Shown one piece after another: positions 48,168 through 56,505 of a stretch of 64,000 nucleotides of DNA. The notes under the pieces are model-generated. The model saw nothing but the letters and a program-made list of their open reading frames with translations. It was not told where the DNA came from and ran no database searches. This stretch comes from Paracoccus sp. (in: a-proteobacteria). Lineage in GTDB: Bacteria; Pseudomonadota; Alphaproteobacteria; Rhodobacterales; Rhodobacteraceae. Position numbers and translations under genes: made by a program. The DNA lies in assembly GCF_030538655.1 (NCBI RefSeq), contig NZ_JAUNTO010000001.1, positions 124,001 to 188,000 on the forward strand, read 5' to 3'. Within the stretch, counting starts at the first letter, position 1. Each line of letters starts with the position of its first letter.

Positions 48168-49111
48168 GCGGGGCGACCATACGGCGGGGGCTGAATCTGG
48201 GGCTGTTGTTGGTGGCCGGTGGCGTCGCAGTGTCGCTGGCGGTCGCGGGGGCGCTGTCGGGTGCCCGCGCGCTGGCGCTGGTCGGGTTCTGGCTGCTGTT
48301 CTGGACGCTGAATGCGCGGCTGGCAACCTTGCCGGTTGCGCCCAGTTGGGAACGCCCCCGCCGCATCGCCGTGGCCGCGATCTTTGGCCTGACGGTGCTG
48401 GCGTTCTGGGAAGCGGTCGTCACGCTTTATGCGGTCCCACAGGTGATCTTGCCCGCGCCCTCGGTCATCGGGGCGCGGTTCATTGCCAGCTTTCCAATGA
48501 TCTGGGGCGACCTGATCCAGACGCTGCTCAAGGGCGCGCTGAGCGGCTGGCTGATTGGCGCGGGCGCGGCGGTGGTCACGGCGATTGCCATCGACCGCAG
48601 CCCGTTTTTGCAGCGCGGGCTGCTGCCCATCGGCAATTTCGTCGCCGCCCTGCCGATTGTCGGCATCGCGCCGATCCTTGTGATGTGGTTCGGGTTTGAC
48701 TGGCAGTCCAAGGCGGCGGTCGTCGTGGTGATGGTGTTCTTTCCGATCCTTGTGAACATGGTTGCCGGGCTGGCCGCCACCGATGCGCTGCAACGCGACC
48801 AGATGGCGACCTGGAGCGCGGGCTATTGGCAGGCGCTGGTGAAACTGCGCTTGCCCGCTGCCCTGCCCTTTCTGTTCAACGGGCTGAAGATCACCACCAC
48901 ATTGGCCCTGATCGGCGCCATCGTGGCCGAATTCTTTGGCAGCCCGACGCGTGGCATGGGTTTTCGGATCTCGACCTCGGTGGGCCAGATGGACCTTGCG
49001 CTGGTCTGGGCCGAGATTTTGATGGCGGCGATTGCCGGATCGCTGTTCTATGGCATTGTCGCGCTGGCCGAGCGCCGGATGACCTTCTGGCACCCCTCGC
49101 AGCGCCAATAA
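48164..49111 (+). CDS. ABC transporter permease
   Basis: This 315-residue permease has about seven spans, with AALPIVGIAPILVMWFG and VVMVFFPILVNMVAGLAATD. It overlaps the first permease by four bases and is followed after 33 bases by the binding protein gene. The two differ enough to form a heterodimeric channel. Confidence 0.9.
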   Translation: MSGATIRRGLNLGLLLVAGGVAVSLAVAGALSGARALALVGFWLLFWTLNARLATLPVAPSWERPRRIAVAAIFGLTVLAFWEAVVTLYAVPQVILPAPSVIGARFIASFPMIWGDLIQTLLKGALSGWLIGAGAAVVTAIAIDRSPFLQRGLLPIGNFVAALPIVGIAPILVMWFGFDWQSKAAVVVVMVFFPILVNMVAGLAATDALQRDQMATWSAGYWQALVKLRLPAALPFLFNGLKITTTLALIGAIVAEFFGSPTRGMGFRISTSVGQMDLALVWAEILMAAIAGSLFYGIVALAERRMTFWHPSQRQ

Positions 49112-49144
49112 CGGGCGAAACGCCCCTCAACAGTGGAGTGGAAA

Positions 49145-50131
49145 ATGACCAGACTGATGATTTCGGCGGCGGGTCTTGCGCTGCTGGCCGGGGCCGCGCA
49201 GGCGGCAGACGATCTGACGCTGCAACTGAAATGGGTCACACAGGCGCAGTTCGCGGGATATTATGTCGCCAAGGACAAGGGATTCTATGACGAGGAAAAC
49301 CTGAACGTCACCATCAAGCCGGGCGGCCCCGACATCGCGCCGGTGCAGGTGCTGGCCGGGGGCGGGGCCGATGTGACGGTGGAATGGATGCCCGCCGCGC
49401 TGGCAGCGCGCGAAAAGGGCCTGCCCATCGTCAATATCGCACAGCCGTTCAAGTCGTCCGGGATGATGCTGACCTGTCTTAAGGAAAGCGGCATCACCGA
49501 CCCCGCCGCCGATTTCCCCGGCAAGACGCTGGGCGTCTGGTTCTTTGGCAACGAATACCCCTTCCTGTCATGGATGAACCATCTGGGCATTCAGACCGCG
49601 GGCGGGGCTGATGGTGTCACCGTGCTGAAACAGGGGTTCAACGTCGATCCGTTGCTGCAAAAGCAGGCGGCCTGCATCAGCACCATGACCTATAACGAAT
49701 ATGGTCAGGTCTTGGATGCGGGGATCAGTGAAGATGACCTGATAACCTTTAAATACGAGGATCAGGGCGTCGCCACGCTGGAGGACGGGCTTTACGTTCT
49801 GGAAACCGCGCTGGCCGATCCTTTGACCGAAGACAAGCTGGCGCGCTTTGTCCGGGCCAGCATGAAGGGCTGGAAATACGCCGAGGAACACCCCGAGGAA
49901 GCCGCTGAAATCGTGCTGGACAACGACGAAACCGGCGCGCAGACCATCGAGCACCAGACCCGCATGATGACCGAGGTGGCGAAACTGACCGCCGGGTCCA
50001 ACGGCACGCTGGACGAGGCCGATTATCAGCGCACGGTTGACACGCTGATGAGCGGCGGTTCCGACCCGGTGATTACCGCCGCACCCGAAGGGGCGTGGAC
50101 CCATGCGATCACCGACAAGGCGCTGAATTAA
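49145..50131 (+). CDS. NMT1/THI5-like ABC transporter substrate-binding protein
   Basis: This 328-residue protein has a signal peptide ending AAQA and the NMT1 start LTLQLKWVTQAQFAGYYVAKD (here residues 23-43). GGGADVTVEWMPAALAA and LTFKYEDQGVA-like later segments follow. Relatives bind thiamine-precursor pyrimidines; in this cluster, uracil, thymine or hydantoins are more likely. GGAG precedes the ATG at 49145. A strong stem-loop follows the gene. Confidence 0.88.
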   Translation: MTRLMISAAGLALLAGAAQAADDLTLQLKWVTQAQFAGYYVAKDKGFYDEENLNVTIKPGGPDIAPVQVLAGGGADVTVEWMPAALAAREKGLPIVNIAQPFKSSGMMLTCLKESGITDPAADFPGKTLGVWFFGNEYPFLSWMNHLGIQTAGGADGVTVLKQGFNVDPLLQKQAACISTMTYNEYGQVLDAGISEDDLITFKYEDQGVATLEDGLYVLETALADPLTEDKLARFVRASMKGWKYAEEHPEEAAEIVLDNDETGAQTIEHQTRMMTEVAKLTAGSNGTLDEADYQRTVDTLMSGGSDPVITAAPEGAWTHAITDKALN

Positions 50132-50150
50132 GCGCCCGCCCAAAGTTGCG

Positions 50151-50190
50151 TATTCAGGCAAACAGGAAACATTGCCTGTTTGCCTGAATA
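50151..50190 (+). terminator. 16-base-pair perfect stem-loop after the ABC transporter
   Basis: TATTCAGGCAAACAGG pairs exactly with CCTGTTTGCCTGAATA around an 8-base loop. It starts 20 bases after the binding-protein stop and has no T-tract. It may end the transporter message or be a DNA site for a dimeric regulator of the YitT gene. Confidence 0.7.
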
Positions 50191-50236
50191 TCCGTTGGCC
50201 CTTGCGGATCACGGGTTACGGAGGCATCAGAGCGGC

Positions 50237-50842
50237 ATGGATCAAAGCAAGCTACAGCACGGTATAATCGACGATGCCCAAGGCATCGCCTATGGCAGCT
50301 TTATGGCGGCGGCGGCGGTGGTTTTGCTGACGCATCTGGGCTTTGTCACCGGGCAGACGGCGGGGCTGGCGATCCTGATTTCCTATACAACCGGCTGGGG
50401 CTTTGCGCCGGTGTTCTTTGTCATCAACCTGCCGTTCTACTGGCTGGGGTATCGCCGCTTTGGCCGGGTCTTCGTGTGGAAAAGCTTTGCCGCCGTGGCG
50501 TTGATGTCGGCGCTGGTGGCGCTGTTGCCGCGATGGCTGGAATTCGGGGCGATCAACCCCGCCGTCGGCGCGATCCTGTTCGGCACCATGACCGGATCGG
50601 CACTGCTGGCGCTGTTCCGGCACGGGGCCAGCCTTGGCGGGGTTGGTGTGCTGGCGCTGTATGTTCAGGATGCGACCGGCTTTCGCGCCGGATGGGTGCA
50701 GCTGGCCTTTGATGCGCTGGTCTTTACCGCCGCGCTGTTCCTGCGCGACTGGCATCTGGTCGCCTGGAGCTTTCTGGGCGCGGTCGTTGTTAATCTGGTC
50801 ATCGCCATCAACCACCGCCGCGACCGTTATGTTGCAACGTAA
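50237..50842 (+). CDS. YitT family (DUF161-type) membrane protein
   Basis: This 201-residue protein has five to six hydrophobic segments in the YitT pattern: FVTGQTAGLAILISYTTGWG, VFFVINLPFYWLGYR and HGASLGGVGVLALYVQD. No function is established for the family. The ATG at 50237 is used because longer readings pass through the stem-loop. It is followed by a convergent gene. Confidence 0.8.
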   Translation: MDQSKLQHGIIDDAQGIAYGSFMAAAAVVLLTHLGFVTGQTAGLAILISYTTGWGFAPVFFVINLPFYWLGYRRFGRVFVWKSFAAVALMSALVALLPRWLEFGAINPAVGAILFGTMTGSALLALFRHGASLGGVGVLALYVQDATGFRAGWVQLAFDALVFTAALFLRDWHLVAWSFLGAVVVNLVIAINHRRDRYVAT

Positions 50843-50884
50843 CGGCAGGGGGCTGCGGGCGCGCCCCCTGCCTGACCGCCTGCC

Positions 50885-51736
50885 TCAGCGGGCGGTTTCG
50901 CGGATCACATCACCGGCGCGATTCAGTTCCAGCGTGACGTTTTCACCACTTGCGTTGACCGCGTTCACGGTCAGACCACGACCTTGCTGACGGGCAAAGT
51001 CGCCCAGATCGGTGTAACCGGCATCGGTCAGGCTTTGACGCAGCGCCGATTCATCGACCTGCGGGCCGCGCTGATCCATGCGGGCAGGCGCATCCCCGCG
51101 CTCGCCCCGGTCGCCGCGCGGGCCGCGATACTCGCCCTTGCCACGATCATGGCCACGACCGTCAAAGCCGCGCTTGCCGCCCCGGTCACGGTCGCCGTGC
51201 ATCCCCGGTCCGCGATCATCACCCCGGCCAAAACGCATCAGCGTGCCATCAGTCGCAAAGCCGGCGCGCAGTTTCTGACCGTCGGCATCCTGACCGCCAA
51301 CCATCACCATATCGGGCATTACGCCAAAGCCGGAAATCAGCGCGAACTGCTGGATGATGGCATTGCCACGCACCGGGGCAGGCAGCACCGCATCGACCAG
51401 CGATTGCGGCAGCGCCGCATCATCATCGGCGCGAACACCGCGCAGCGTGCCGTCATTGGCCACCATCGCCTGAATCTCGGTGCCATCGGCCAGCGTGCCG
51501 GTGACGCGCGATCCGCCGCGCTGGCCGGTGCGGATCTCGACATCCGACATGTTCAGCGCGCGCAGCGCCTCGGGCAGTGTTTCGGCGGTCAGCGCCGGGG
51601 TCTGAGTCGGCGCTGCGGGTTGCGTGGCAGCCGGGGCCTCGGGGGTTGCGGTCTGCGCCACAGCGGCCACGCCGCTGCCCAGAACCGAGACCAGCGCCAA
51701 AGCGGCGACCGAATGACGGAGGGTGAATCTGCTCAT
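50885..51736 (-). CDS. Exported PepSY-like protein with an Arg-Gly-Asp-rich segment
   Basis: This 283-residue protein has a signal peptide ending AAVAQ. It then has a Pro/Ala-rich linker and a PepSY-like repeat (ALNMSDVEIRTGQRGG). Next comes a low-complexity stretch (about residues 155-220) made of Arg, Gly and Asp with a few His, and a C-terminal PepSY-like domain (SLTDAGYTDLGDFARQQGR). It could bind metal or anionic polymers in the periplasm. It is divergent from a PepSY/two-component operon and is probably its target. Confidence 0.68.
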   Translation of the reverse strand: MSRFTLRHSVAALALVSVLGSGVAAVAQTATPEAPAATQPAAPTQTPALTAETLPEALRALNMSDVEIRTGQRGGSRVTGTLADGTEIQAMVANDGTLRGVRADDDAALPQSLVDAVLPAPVRGNAIIQQFALISGFGVMPDMVMVGGQDADGQKLRAGFATDGTLMRFGRGDDRGPGMHGDRDRGGKRGFDGRGHDRGKGEYRGPRGDRGERGDAPARMDQRGPQVDESALRQSLTDAGYTDLGDFARQQGRGLTVNAVNASGENVTLELNRAGDVIRETAR

Positions 51737-51856
51737 AGGTTTTTCCTTTCGTTTCACCATTGCGAGGGCGACATGGCCCCCGCTGACGAATCGCTTTTAG
51801 CCCAACGGAACCGAACCAAAGGCGAATGGTCCGTTTATTTTCCGTTTGGGTTCGCC

Positions 51857-52201
51857 GTGGCACAAAAGGCCATGCGGATCGCCCCTGCCCCCCTTGCCTG
51901 CCTGCTGGCCGCGCTGCTTGCGACGGTCGCGCCCGCACAGGATCTGTCGCCGCTGCCGCAGGATTTCCGCCCCCTGCCTCTGCACGAGGCCGCCGAAATC
52001 GCCACCGCCCGCTATAAGGGCCGGTTGATCGCCGCCCGCCTGTCCTTTCCCGCGCCACACGAATCCGCGCTTGGGGTTGAACTGGTGCGCGAATTGCGGC
52101 TTTTGACCCCGCAGGGCAATCTGCTGACCATCCGGCTGGACGCGCGCGACGGGCGCTTTCTTGAGGTGGCAGGCATAGGCCAGACCGAGGCACGCAAATG
52201 A
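51857..52201 (+). CDS. Small exported PepSY-domain protein
   Basis: This 114-residue protein reads from a GTG at 51857, or 109 from an ATG at 51872. It has a signal peptide (LACLLAALLATVAPAQ) and a PepSY fold in which EAAEIATARYKGRLIAARL is helix and strand one. Its stop overlaps the response regulator ATG by four bases. Such small PepSY proteins often accompany sensor kinases and may modulate them. A GGG precedes the GTG, while the ATG has an overly close AAGG, so the start is unsure. Confidence 0.72.
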   Translation: MAQKAMRIAPAPLACLLAALLATVAPAQDLSPLPQDFRPLPLHEAAEIATARYKGRLIAARLSFPAPHESALGVELVRELRLLTPQGNLLTIRLDARDGRFLEVAGIGQTEARK

Positions 52202-52869
52202 GAGCATTGATCGTCGAGGATGACCGCACCCTGGCCGCGCAGGTGGCGACGGCAATGCAGGACGCGGGCTTTGTCACCGACATCGCCCATGATGGCGAAC
52301 AGGGCGAGTTTCTGGGCGCGACCGAAACCTATGACGTGGCGGTGCTGGACCTTGGTCTGCCCGGTCTGCCGGGGATCGAGGTGCTGACCCGCTGGCGCGA
52401 CGGCGGGGTGACGATGCCGGTGCTGATCCTGACCGCGCGCGGCGACTGGACGGATAAGGTCGCCGGTTTTCGCGCCGGGGCCGATGATTATGCCGTCAAA
52501 CCCTTTCGGCTGGACGAAGTGGTTTTGCGCGCGCAAACGCTGATCCGCCGTGCGGCCGGTCATGCGCGCACGGTTATCAGGGCCGGGGTTCTGTCGCTCG
52601 ATTCGCAATTGGGGGTGATTACCCGCGACGGGGTGGCGCTGAAACTGACGGCCTTTGAAACGCGGATTTTATCTTATTTGATTTTGCATCAGGATCGCAT
52701 CGTCAGCCGCACCGAGTTATCGGAACATCTGTATGAGGCCGACACCGACCGCGATTTTAAATCCATCGAGGTGGTCATCGGCCGGCTGCGCAAGAAAATC
52801 GGTGAGGGCATCATCGAAACCCGCCGGGGCGAGGGGTATATTCTGCGCGCTGCCGGTGGGGTCGCATGA
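52198..52869 (+). CDS. OmpR family response regulator (FeuP/PhoP-like)
   Basis: This 223-residue protein has a receiver domain with the acidic pair EDD at residues 7-9, phosphoacceptor Asp in AVLDLGLPG, Thr in ILTARGDW and Lys in YAVKPF. The winged-helix effector shows LTAFETRILSYLILHQDR and RRGEGYIL. It overlaps both neighbours by four bases. It probably regulates the divergent PepSY-like gene in response to the sensor. Confidence 0.92.
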   Translation: MRALIVEDDRTLAAQVATAMQDAGFVTDIAHDGEQGEFLGATETYDVAVLDLGLPGLPGIEVLTRWRDGGVTMPVLILTARGDWTDKVAGFRAGADDYAVKPFRLDEVVLRAQTLIRRAAGHARTVIRAGVLSLDSQLGVITRDGVALKLTAFETRILSYLILHQDRIVSRTELSEHLYEADTDRDFKSIEVVIGRLRKKIGEGIIETRRGEGYILRAAGGVA

Positions 52870-54164
52870 TCCGGTCGCTGCGCGCACGGTTGCTGTTATT
52901 GGCAGCCGTCTGGATTACCGTGGCATTATTAGCGGCTTTTCTGGTGATCGGCGCGGTTCTGGATCGTTTCGTCGCCGAACGCTATGACAGCGAAATGCAG
53001 GCGATGGCCGATCAGGTCATGGCCGGGATGGTGATAAACAATGCGGGCGGGATCGAGGTGGAAAACACCCCGCTCGATCCGCGTTTCGGCACTCCGCTGT
53101 CGGGCTGGTATTGGCAGTTGCGCGCGGGCGGTGTGGTGGTGGCGAAATCGGCCTCGCTGGCGGATGCGCAACTGGTTTCGCGCGACCCGGACAAGACGGG
53201 CACCGGACGCGGGCGCGGCCCGATGGGCGAACCTTTGCGCGTGCTGAACCAGCCGCTGACTCTGCCCGACAGCGATGATTCACTGATGCTGACGGTAACG
53301 GCTCCGGCGCGGGAAATGCTGGGCAGTCTGCGCGAGGTGCGCCGCCCGTTGGCCGTGTCGCTGGCGGTGCTGGGGGTCGGGCTGGCTGTGGCGGTGGCGG
53401 TGCAGGTGGGCAGCGGCCTGTCGGGGCTGAACCGTCTGGGCCAGGATCTGCGCCGCGTCCGCGACGGCAGCGCCGACCGCCTGCCCCGCCCCGGCATCAG
53501 CGAGCTTGACCCGCTGGTGGCTGAAATCAACGCCGCGCTGGATCAGAACGCCACGCTGCTGGCCCGGTCGCGGCAGCATCTGGGCAATCTGGCGCATTCG
53601 CTGAAAACACCGCTGGCGGCGCTGTCAAACGACCTGCCGCCCGGTGATCCCGGTCAGGCGCTGATCGCGCGGATGGACCGGCTGATCGGCTGGCATCTGC
53701 GCCGCGCACGATCCGCGCAGCCGCGCGTTCTGGGTCAGCGCACGCCGGTCGCTCCGGTGATCGACGACATCCTTTTGGTGCTGCGCCATCCGATGCAGGA
53801 CAAGGGCATGACCGCCACCGTCACCTGCCCGGCTGATCTGACCTTTGCGGGCGAGCGGCAGGATCTTGAGGAGCTGATCGGCAATCTGTGCGACAATGCG
53901 GTGAAATGGGGGCGCACCCGGCTGGCGATTACCGCCCGTCCCGGCCTGACCCTGCGGATCGAGGATGACGGCCCCGGCATGAACGGCACCGACGCCCCCC
54001 GTGCCCTGATCCGGGGCGCACGTCTGGACGAATCAGGCCCGCCGGGCACCGGGCTGGGCCTTGCCATCGTCGCGGACCTGGCTGCTTTGCATGGCGGCGA
54101 ATTACGGCTGGACAGATCGCAGGAACTGGGTGGCTTGGCTGCGGAAATTTATTTACCCGAATAA
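52866..54164 (+). CDS. Sensor histidine kinase (FeuQ/PhoQ-like)
   Basis: This 432-residue kinase has membrane helices at about residues 10-32 and 165-190 flanking a periplasmic sensor. The phosphoacceptor His is in NLAHSLKTPLAAL, the N-box in LCDNAVKWG and the G-boxes in IEDDGPGM and GTGLGLAIV. It pairs with the response regulator upstream and the PepSY protein; the signal is unknown, with Mg2+, acidity or envelope stress possible. It ends before an AT-rich gap. Confidence 0.92.
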   Translation: MIRSLRARLLLLAAVWITVALLAAFLVIGAVLDRFVAERYDSEMQAMADQVMAGMVINNAGGIEVENTPLDPRFGTPLSGWYWQLRAGGVVVAKSASLADAQLVSRDPDKTGTGRGRGPMGEPLRVLNQPLTLPDSDDSLMLTVTAPAREMLGSLREVRRPLAVSLAVLGVGLAVAVAVQVGSGLSGLNRLGQDLRRVRDGSADRLPRPGISELDPLVAEINAALDQNATLLARSRQHLGNLAHSLKTPLAALSNDLPPGDPGQALIARMDRLIGWHLRRARSAQPRVLGQRTPVAPVIDDILLVLRHPMQDKGMTATVTCPADLTFAGERQDLEELIGNLCDNAVKWGRTRLAITARPGLTLRIEDDGPGMNGTDAPRALIRGARLDESGPPGTGLGLAIVADLAALHGGELRLDRSQELGGLAAEIYLPE

Positions 54165-54288
54165 ACACAGGCTTGACGGGCCATTATTAATACGCACGGC
54201 GTTCGGCAAATAATTATTGAAAATTATTCAATATAACATAATATTATCCCCGTTGCGATCTTGTGTGCACCCTTAAAGTGATCTACCC

Positions 54289-55017
54289 ATGTTTAAAAGT
54301 ATCAGCCTTGCGCTGGCTTTCTCGGCCATGGCCGGGGCGGCAGGCGCCACAACCTTAACCGTTTTTGATGGAGTCACCGCTGGCAAGACTTCATTCAATT
54401 CGACCGTCGCCGCAGCAGGTGGCGTTGTCCATAACTCAATCTGGAGCACCGCCGGATCTGGCACGGAACTGGATTTCGGAGAATATAAAGTAACTCGCAA
54501 TAATGGTGGTTCTTTCTGGGGGCCTAATGGTTATGGCTCTCTCAGCGGTGGCACGGTGGACATCAGCCCCAACGGAACCGGGCCGGGCATGGGGGCTTTT
54601 GACAGCGGCATTACATTTACCTTTGATAACCCGGTGAATGCGCTTGGGTTCGAGGTGGGGGATTGGGCGACCTGCTGCCATCCATCGGCTTTGTTCATGT
54701 CGTTTGACGGCGGCGCACCGATTCAGGTTGCAAATGCGATAAGTTATGATGACGGGCTTTTCCCATCGCAAAACAATCCAGACCTCAACGTCTATGAAAT
54801 CTTTGTCGCCGCATTCGATGACAGCGGCTCGTTCACATCCGTGTCATTCTGGGGCGATGGATTTGGTGAATATCTGGTCGCGGGCGGTCATGTGAAATAT
54901 GCGCTGCTCGACGAAGGCTCGCTGCCGCCACCGGCGCCAGTGCCACTGCCGGCCGGTGGGCTGCTGTTGGTCAGCGGGCTGGCCGCACTGGTCCTGCGCC
55001 GCCGCAAAACCACCTGA
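54289..55017 (+). CDS. Exported protein with VPLPA-CTERM sorting signal
   Basis: This 242-residue protein has an N-terminal signal (LALAFSAMAGAAGA) and a beta-rich middle with a Cys pair in DWATCCHPSA. The C-terminal VPLPA-CTERM tripartite sorting signal is APVPLPAGGLLLVSG, then a membrane helix, then RRRK. Such proteins are processed by exosortase/archaeosortase systems in alphaproteobacteria. No exosortase gene is in the window. The region upstream (54165-54288) is unusually AT-rich. Coding base use is less GC-biased than the neighbours. Confidence 0.85.
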   Translation: MFKSISLALAFSAMAGAAGATTLTVFDGVTAGKTSFNSTVAAAGGVVHNSIWSTAGSGTELDFGEYKVTRNNGGSFWGPNGYGSLSGGTVDISPNGTGPGMGAFDSGITFTFDNPVNALGFEVGDWATCCHPSALFMSFDGGAPIQVANAISYDDGLFPSQNNPDLNVYEIFVAAFDDSGSFTSVSFWGDGFGEYLVAGGHVKYALLDEGSLPPPAPVPLPAGGLLLVSGLAALVLRRRKTT

Positions 55018-55041
55018 TCGCCGCTTTTTCAGGCAAATCAT

Positions 55042-55072
55042 AAACGGGGCGCCCGATTCTGCGCCCCGTTTT
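55042..55072 (+). terminator. Rho-independent terminator after the VPLPA-CTERM gene
   Basis: AAACGGGGCGC pairs exactly with GCGCCCCGTTT around an 8-base loop and is followed by T residues. It lies 25 bases after the stop and separates this gene from preT. Confidence 0.85.
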
Positions 55073-55093
55073 CCATTCCGCTGCCCACCGTGA

Positions 55094-55111
55094 TTTTATC
55101 GTTTGATAAAA
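55094..55111. promoter_or_regulatory. Inverted-repeat operator before preT
   Basis: TTTTATC-GTTT-GATAAAA is a perfect 7-bp inverted repeat, 47 bases upstream of the preT start. It does not match the RutR box, so preT-cupin-preA may have another regulator. Confidence 0.6.
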
Positions 55112-55158
55112 TTTTTGACCTGTGCCAGCCTTCTGGAACAGGCCGTGCCAGGGGGAGT

Positions 55159-56505
55159 ATGATGACCCAAGCCAAGCTGACAGCCGGAGTTACACCGGGC
55201 CGGTTGATGCCCGGACAATATCAGATCAATTTCGCCGATGTCGCGCCACCGCTGGACGATCATCAGGCACAGGTTGCGGCGGATCGCTGTTATTTCTGCC
55301 ATGACGCGCCCTGCATCACGGCCTGCCCCACCGGCATCGACATTCCGCTGTTCATTCGCCAGATCGCCACCGGCACGCCCGACGCCGCCGCGCTGACGAT
55401 CTTTCACAGCAATATCCTGGGCGGTATGTGCGCCCGCGTCTGCCCGACCGAAACCCTCTGCGAAGGCGATTGCGTCCGCATGGAGGCCGAGGGCGAGCCG
55501 GTTCAGATCGGCGCGCTGCAACGCTATGCCACTGATGGGCTGATGGCGGCGGAGGGGCATCCGTTCCGGCGCGGCGAACCGACGGGGCGGCGCATCGCCG
55601 TGGTGGGTGCCGGGCCTGCGGGCCTGTCCTGCGCGCACCGGCTGGCCGCCAAGGGGCACGAGGTGACGATTTATGACCCGCGCAGCAAACCGGGTGGGCT
55701 GAACGAATACGGCATCGCCAGCTATAAGGCGACCGATGGCTTTGCGCAGGCCGAAGTCGAATGGCTGCTGCGCATCGGCGGCATCACCGTCGAAACCGGG
55801 CACCGTCTGGGCCATGACATGACGCTGGACGGTCTGCGGGCACAATATGACGCGGTGTTTCTGGGCATCGGTCTGGGCGGCGTCAACGCGCTGCGGATTG
55901 AGGGCGAAGATCGCGACAACATCCGCGACGCGGTGGATTTCATCGCCGAACTGCGGCAGGCCGACGATCTGGCCACCCTGCCCGTGGGCCGCGATGTGGT
56001 GGTGATCGGCGGCGGCATGACCGCTGTGGATGCTGCGGTTCAGGCGAAACTGCTGGGGGCGGAAAACGTCACCATCGCCTATCGCCGCGGGCAGGATCGC
56101 ATGTCGGCCAGCCAGCACGAACAGGACCACGCCACCAGCAGCGGCGTGCGCATCATCTGCAATGCCATGCCCGTTGCGATTCACGGCAACGGCGCGGTGG
56201 CGGAAATCGAGTTCGCCTATACGCAGGATCTGCCCGACGGCAGCCTGAACACGGGCGAGCATTTCCGCATCAAGGCCGATCAGGTGTTTCGCGCCATCGG
56301 TCAACGGCTGAACGGCGTGCCCGACGGGCTGGCGCTGTCAGGGGGCAAGATCGCCGTATCCGGGCCGGGCCGCACCTCGGCCGCGGGGGTCTGGGCAGGC
56401 GGCGATTGCGCGGCAGGTGGCGAGGATTTGACCGTGACGGCGGTTGCACAGGGGCGCGATGCCGCTGAAGATATTCACGCGACATTGATGGAGGACGCCC
56501 CATGA
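55159..56505 (+). CDS. preT: Dihydropyrimidine dehydrogenase, NAD(P)H/FAD subunit (PreT)
   Basis: This 448-residue protein has N-terminal 4Fe-4S cysteine motifs (CYFCHDAPCITACPTGID and CARVCPTETLCEGDC). An FAD-binding GAGPAGLSCAHRLAAKG and NAD(P)H-binding VVIGGGMTAVDAAVQAK follow. It takes electrons from NAD(P)H and passes them to PreA, which reduces uracil or thymine, the first step of the pathway. GGGGGAG precedes tandem ATG codons at 55159 and 55162. The stop overlaps the cupin ATG. Confidence 0.92.
   Translation: MMTQAKLTAGVTPGRLMPGQYQINFADVAPPLDDHQAQVAADRCYFCHDAPCITACPTGIDIPLFIRQIATGTPDAAALTIFHSNILGGMCARVCPTETLCEGDCVRMEAEGEPVQIGALQRYATDGLMAAEGHPFRRGEPTGRRIAVVGAGPAGLSCAHRLAAKGHEVTIYDPRSKPGGLNEYGIASYKATDGFAQAEVEWLLRIGGITVETGHRLGHDMTLDGLRAQYDAVFLGIGLGGVNALRIEGEDRDNIRDAVDFIAELRQADDLATLPVGRDVVVIGGGMTAVDAAVQAKLLGAENVTIAYRRGQDRMSASQHEQDHATSSGVRIICNAMPVAIHGNGAVAEIEFAYTQDLPDGSLNTGEHFRIKADQVFRAIGQRLNGVPDGLALSGGKIAVSGPGRTSAAGVWAGGDCAAGGEDLTVTAVAQGRDAAEDIHATLMEDAP

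Noticed and set aside
54215..54245. AT-rich stretch with AATAATT/AAATTATT repeats before the VPLPA gene as an attachment site or IS end
   Set aside because: No matching repeat on the other side of the gene, no integrase or transposase, and no target duplication was seen; it reads as an AT-rich promoter.
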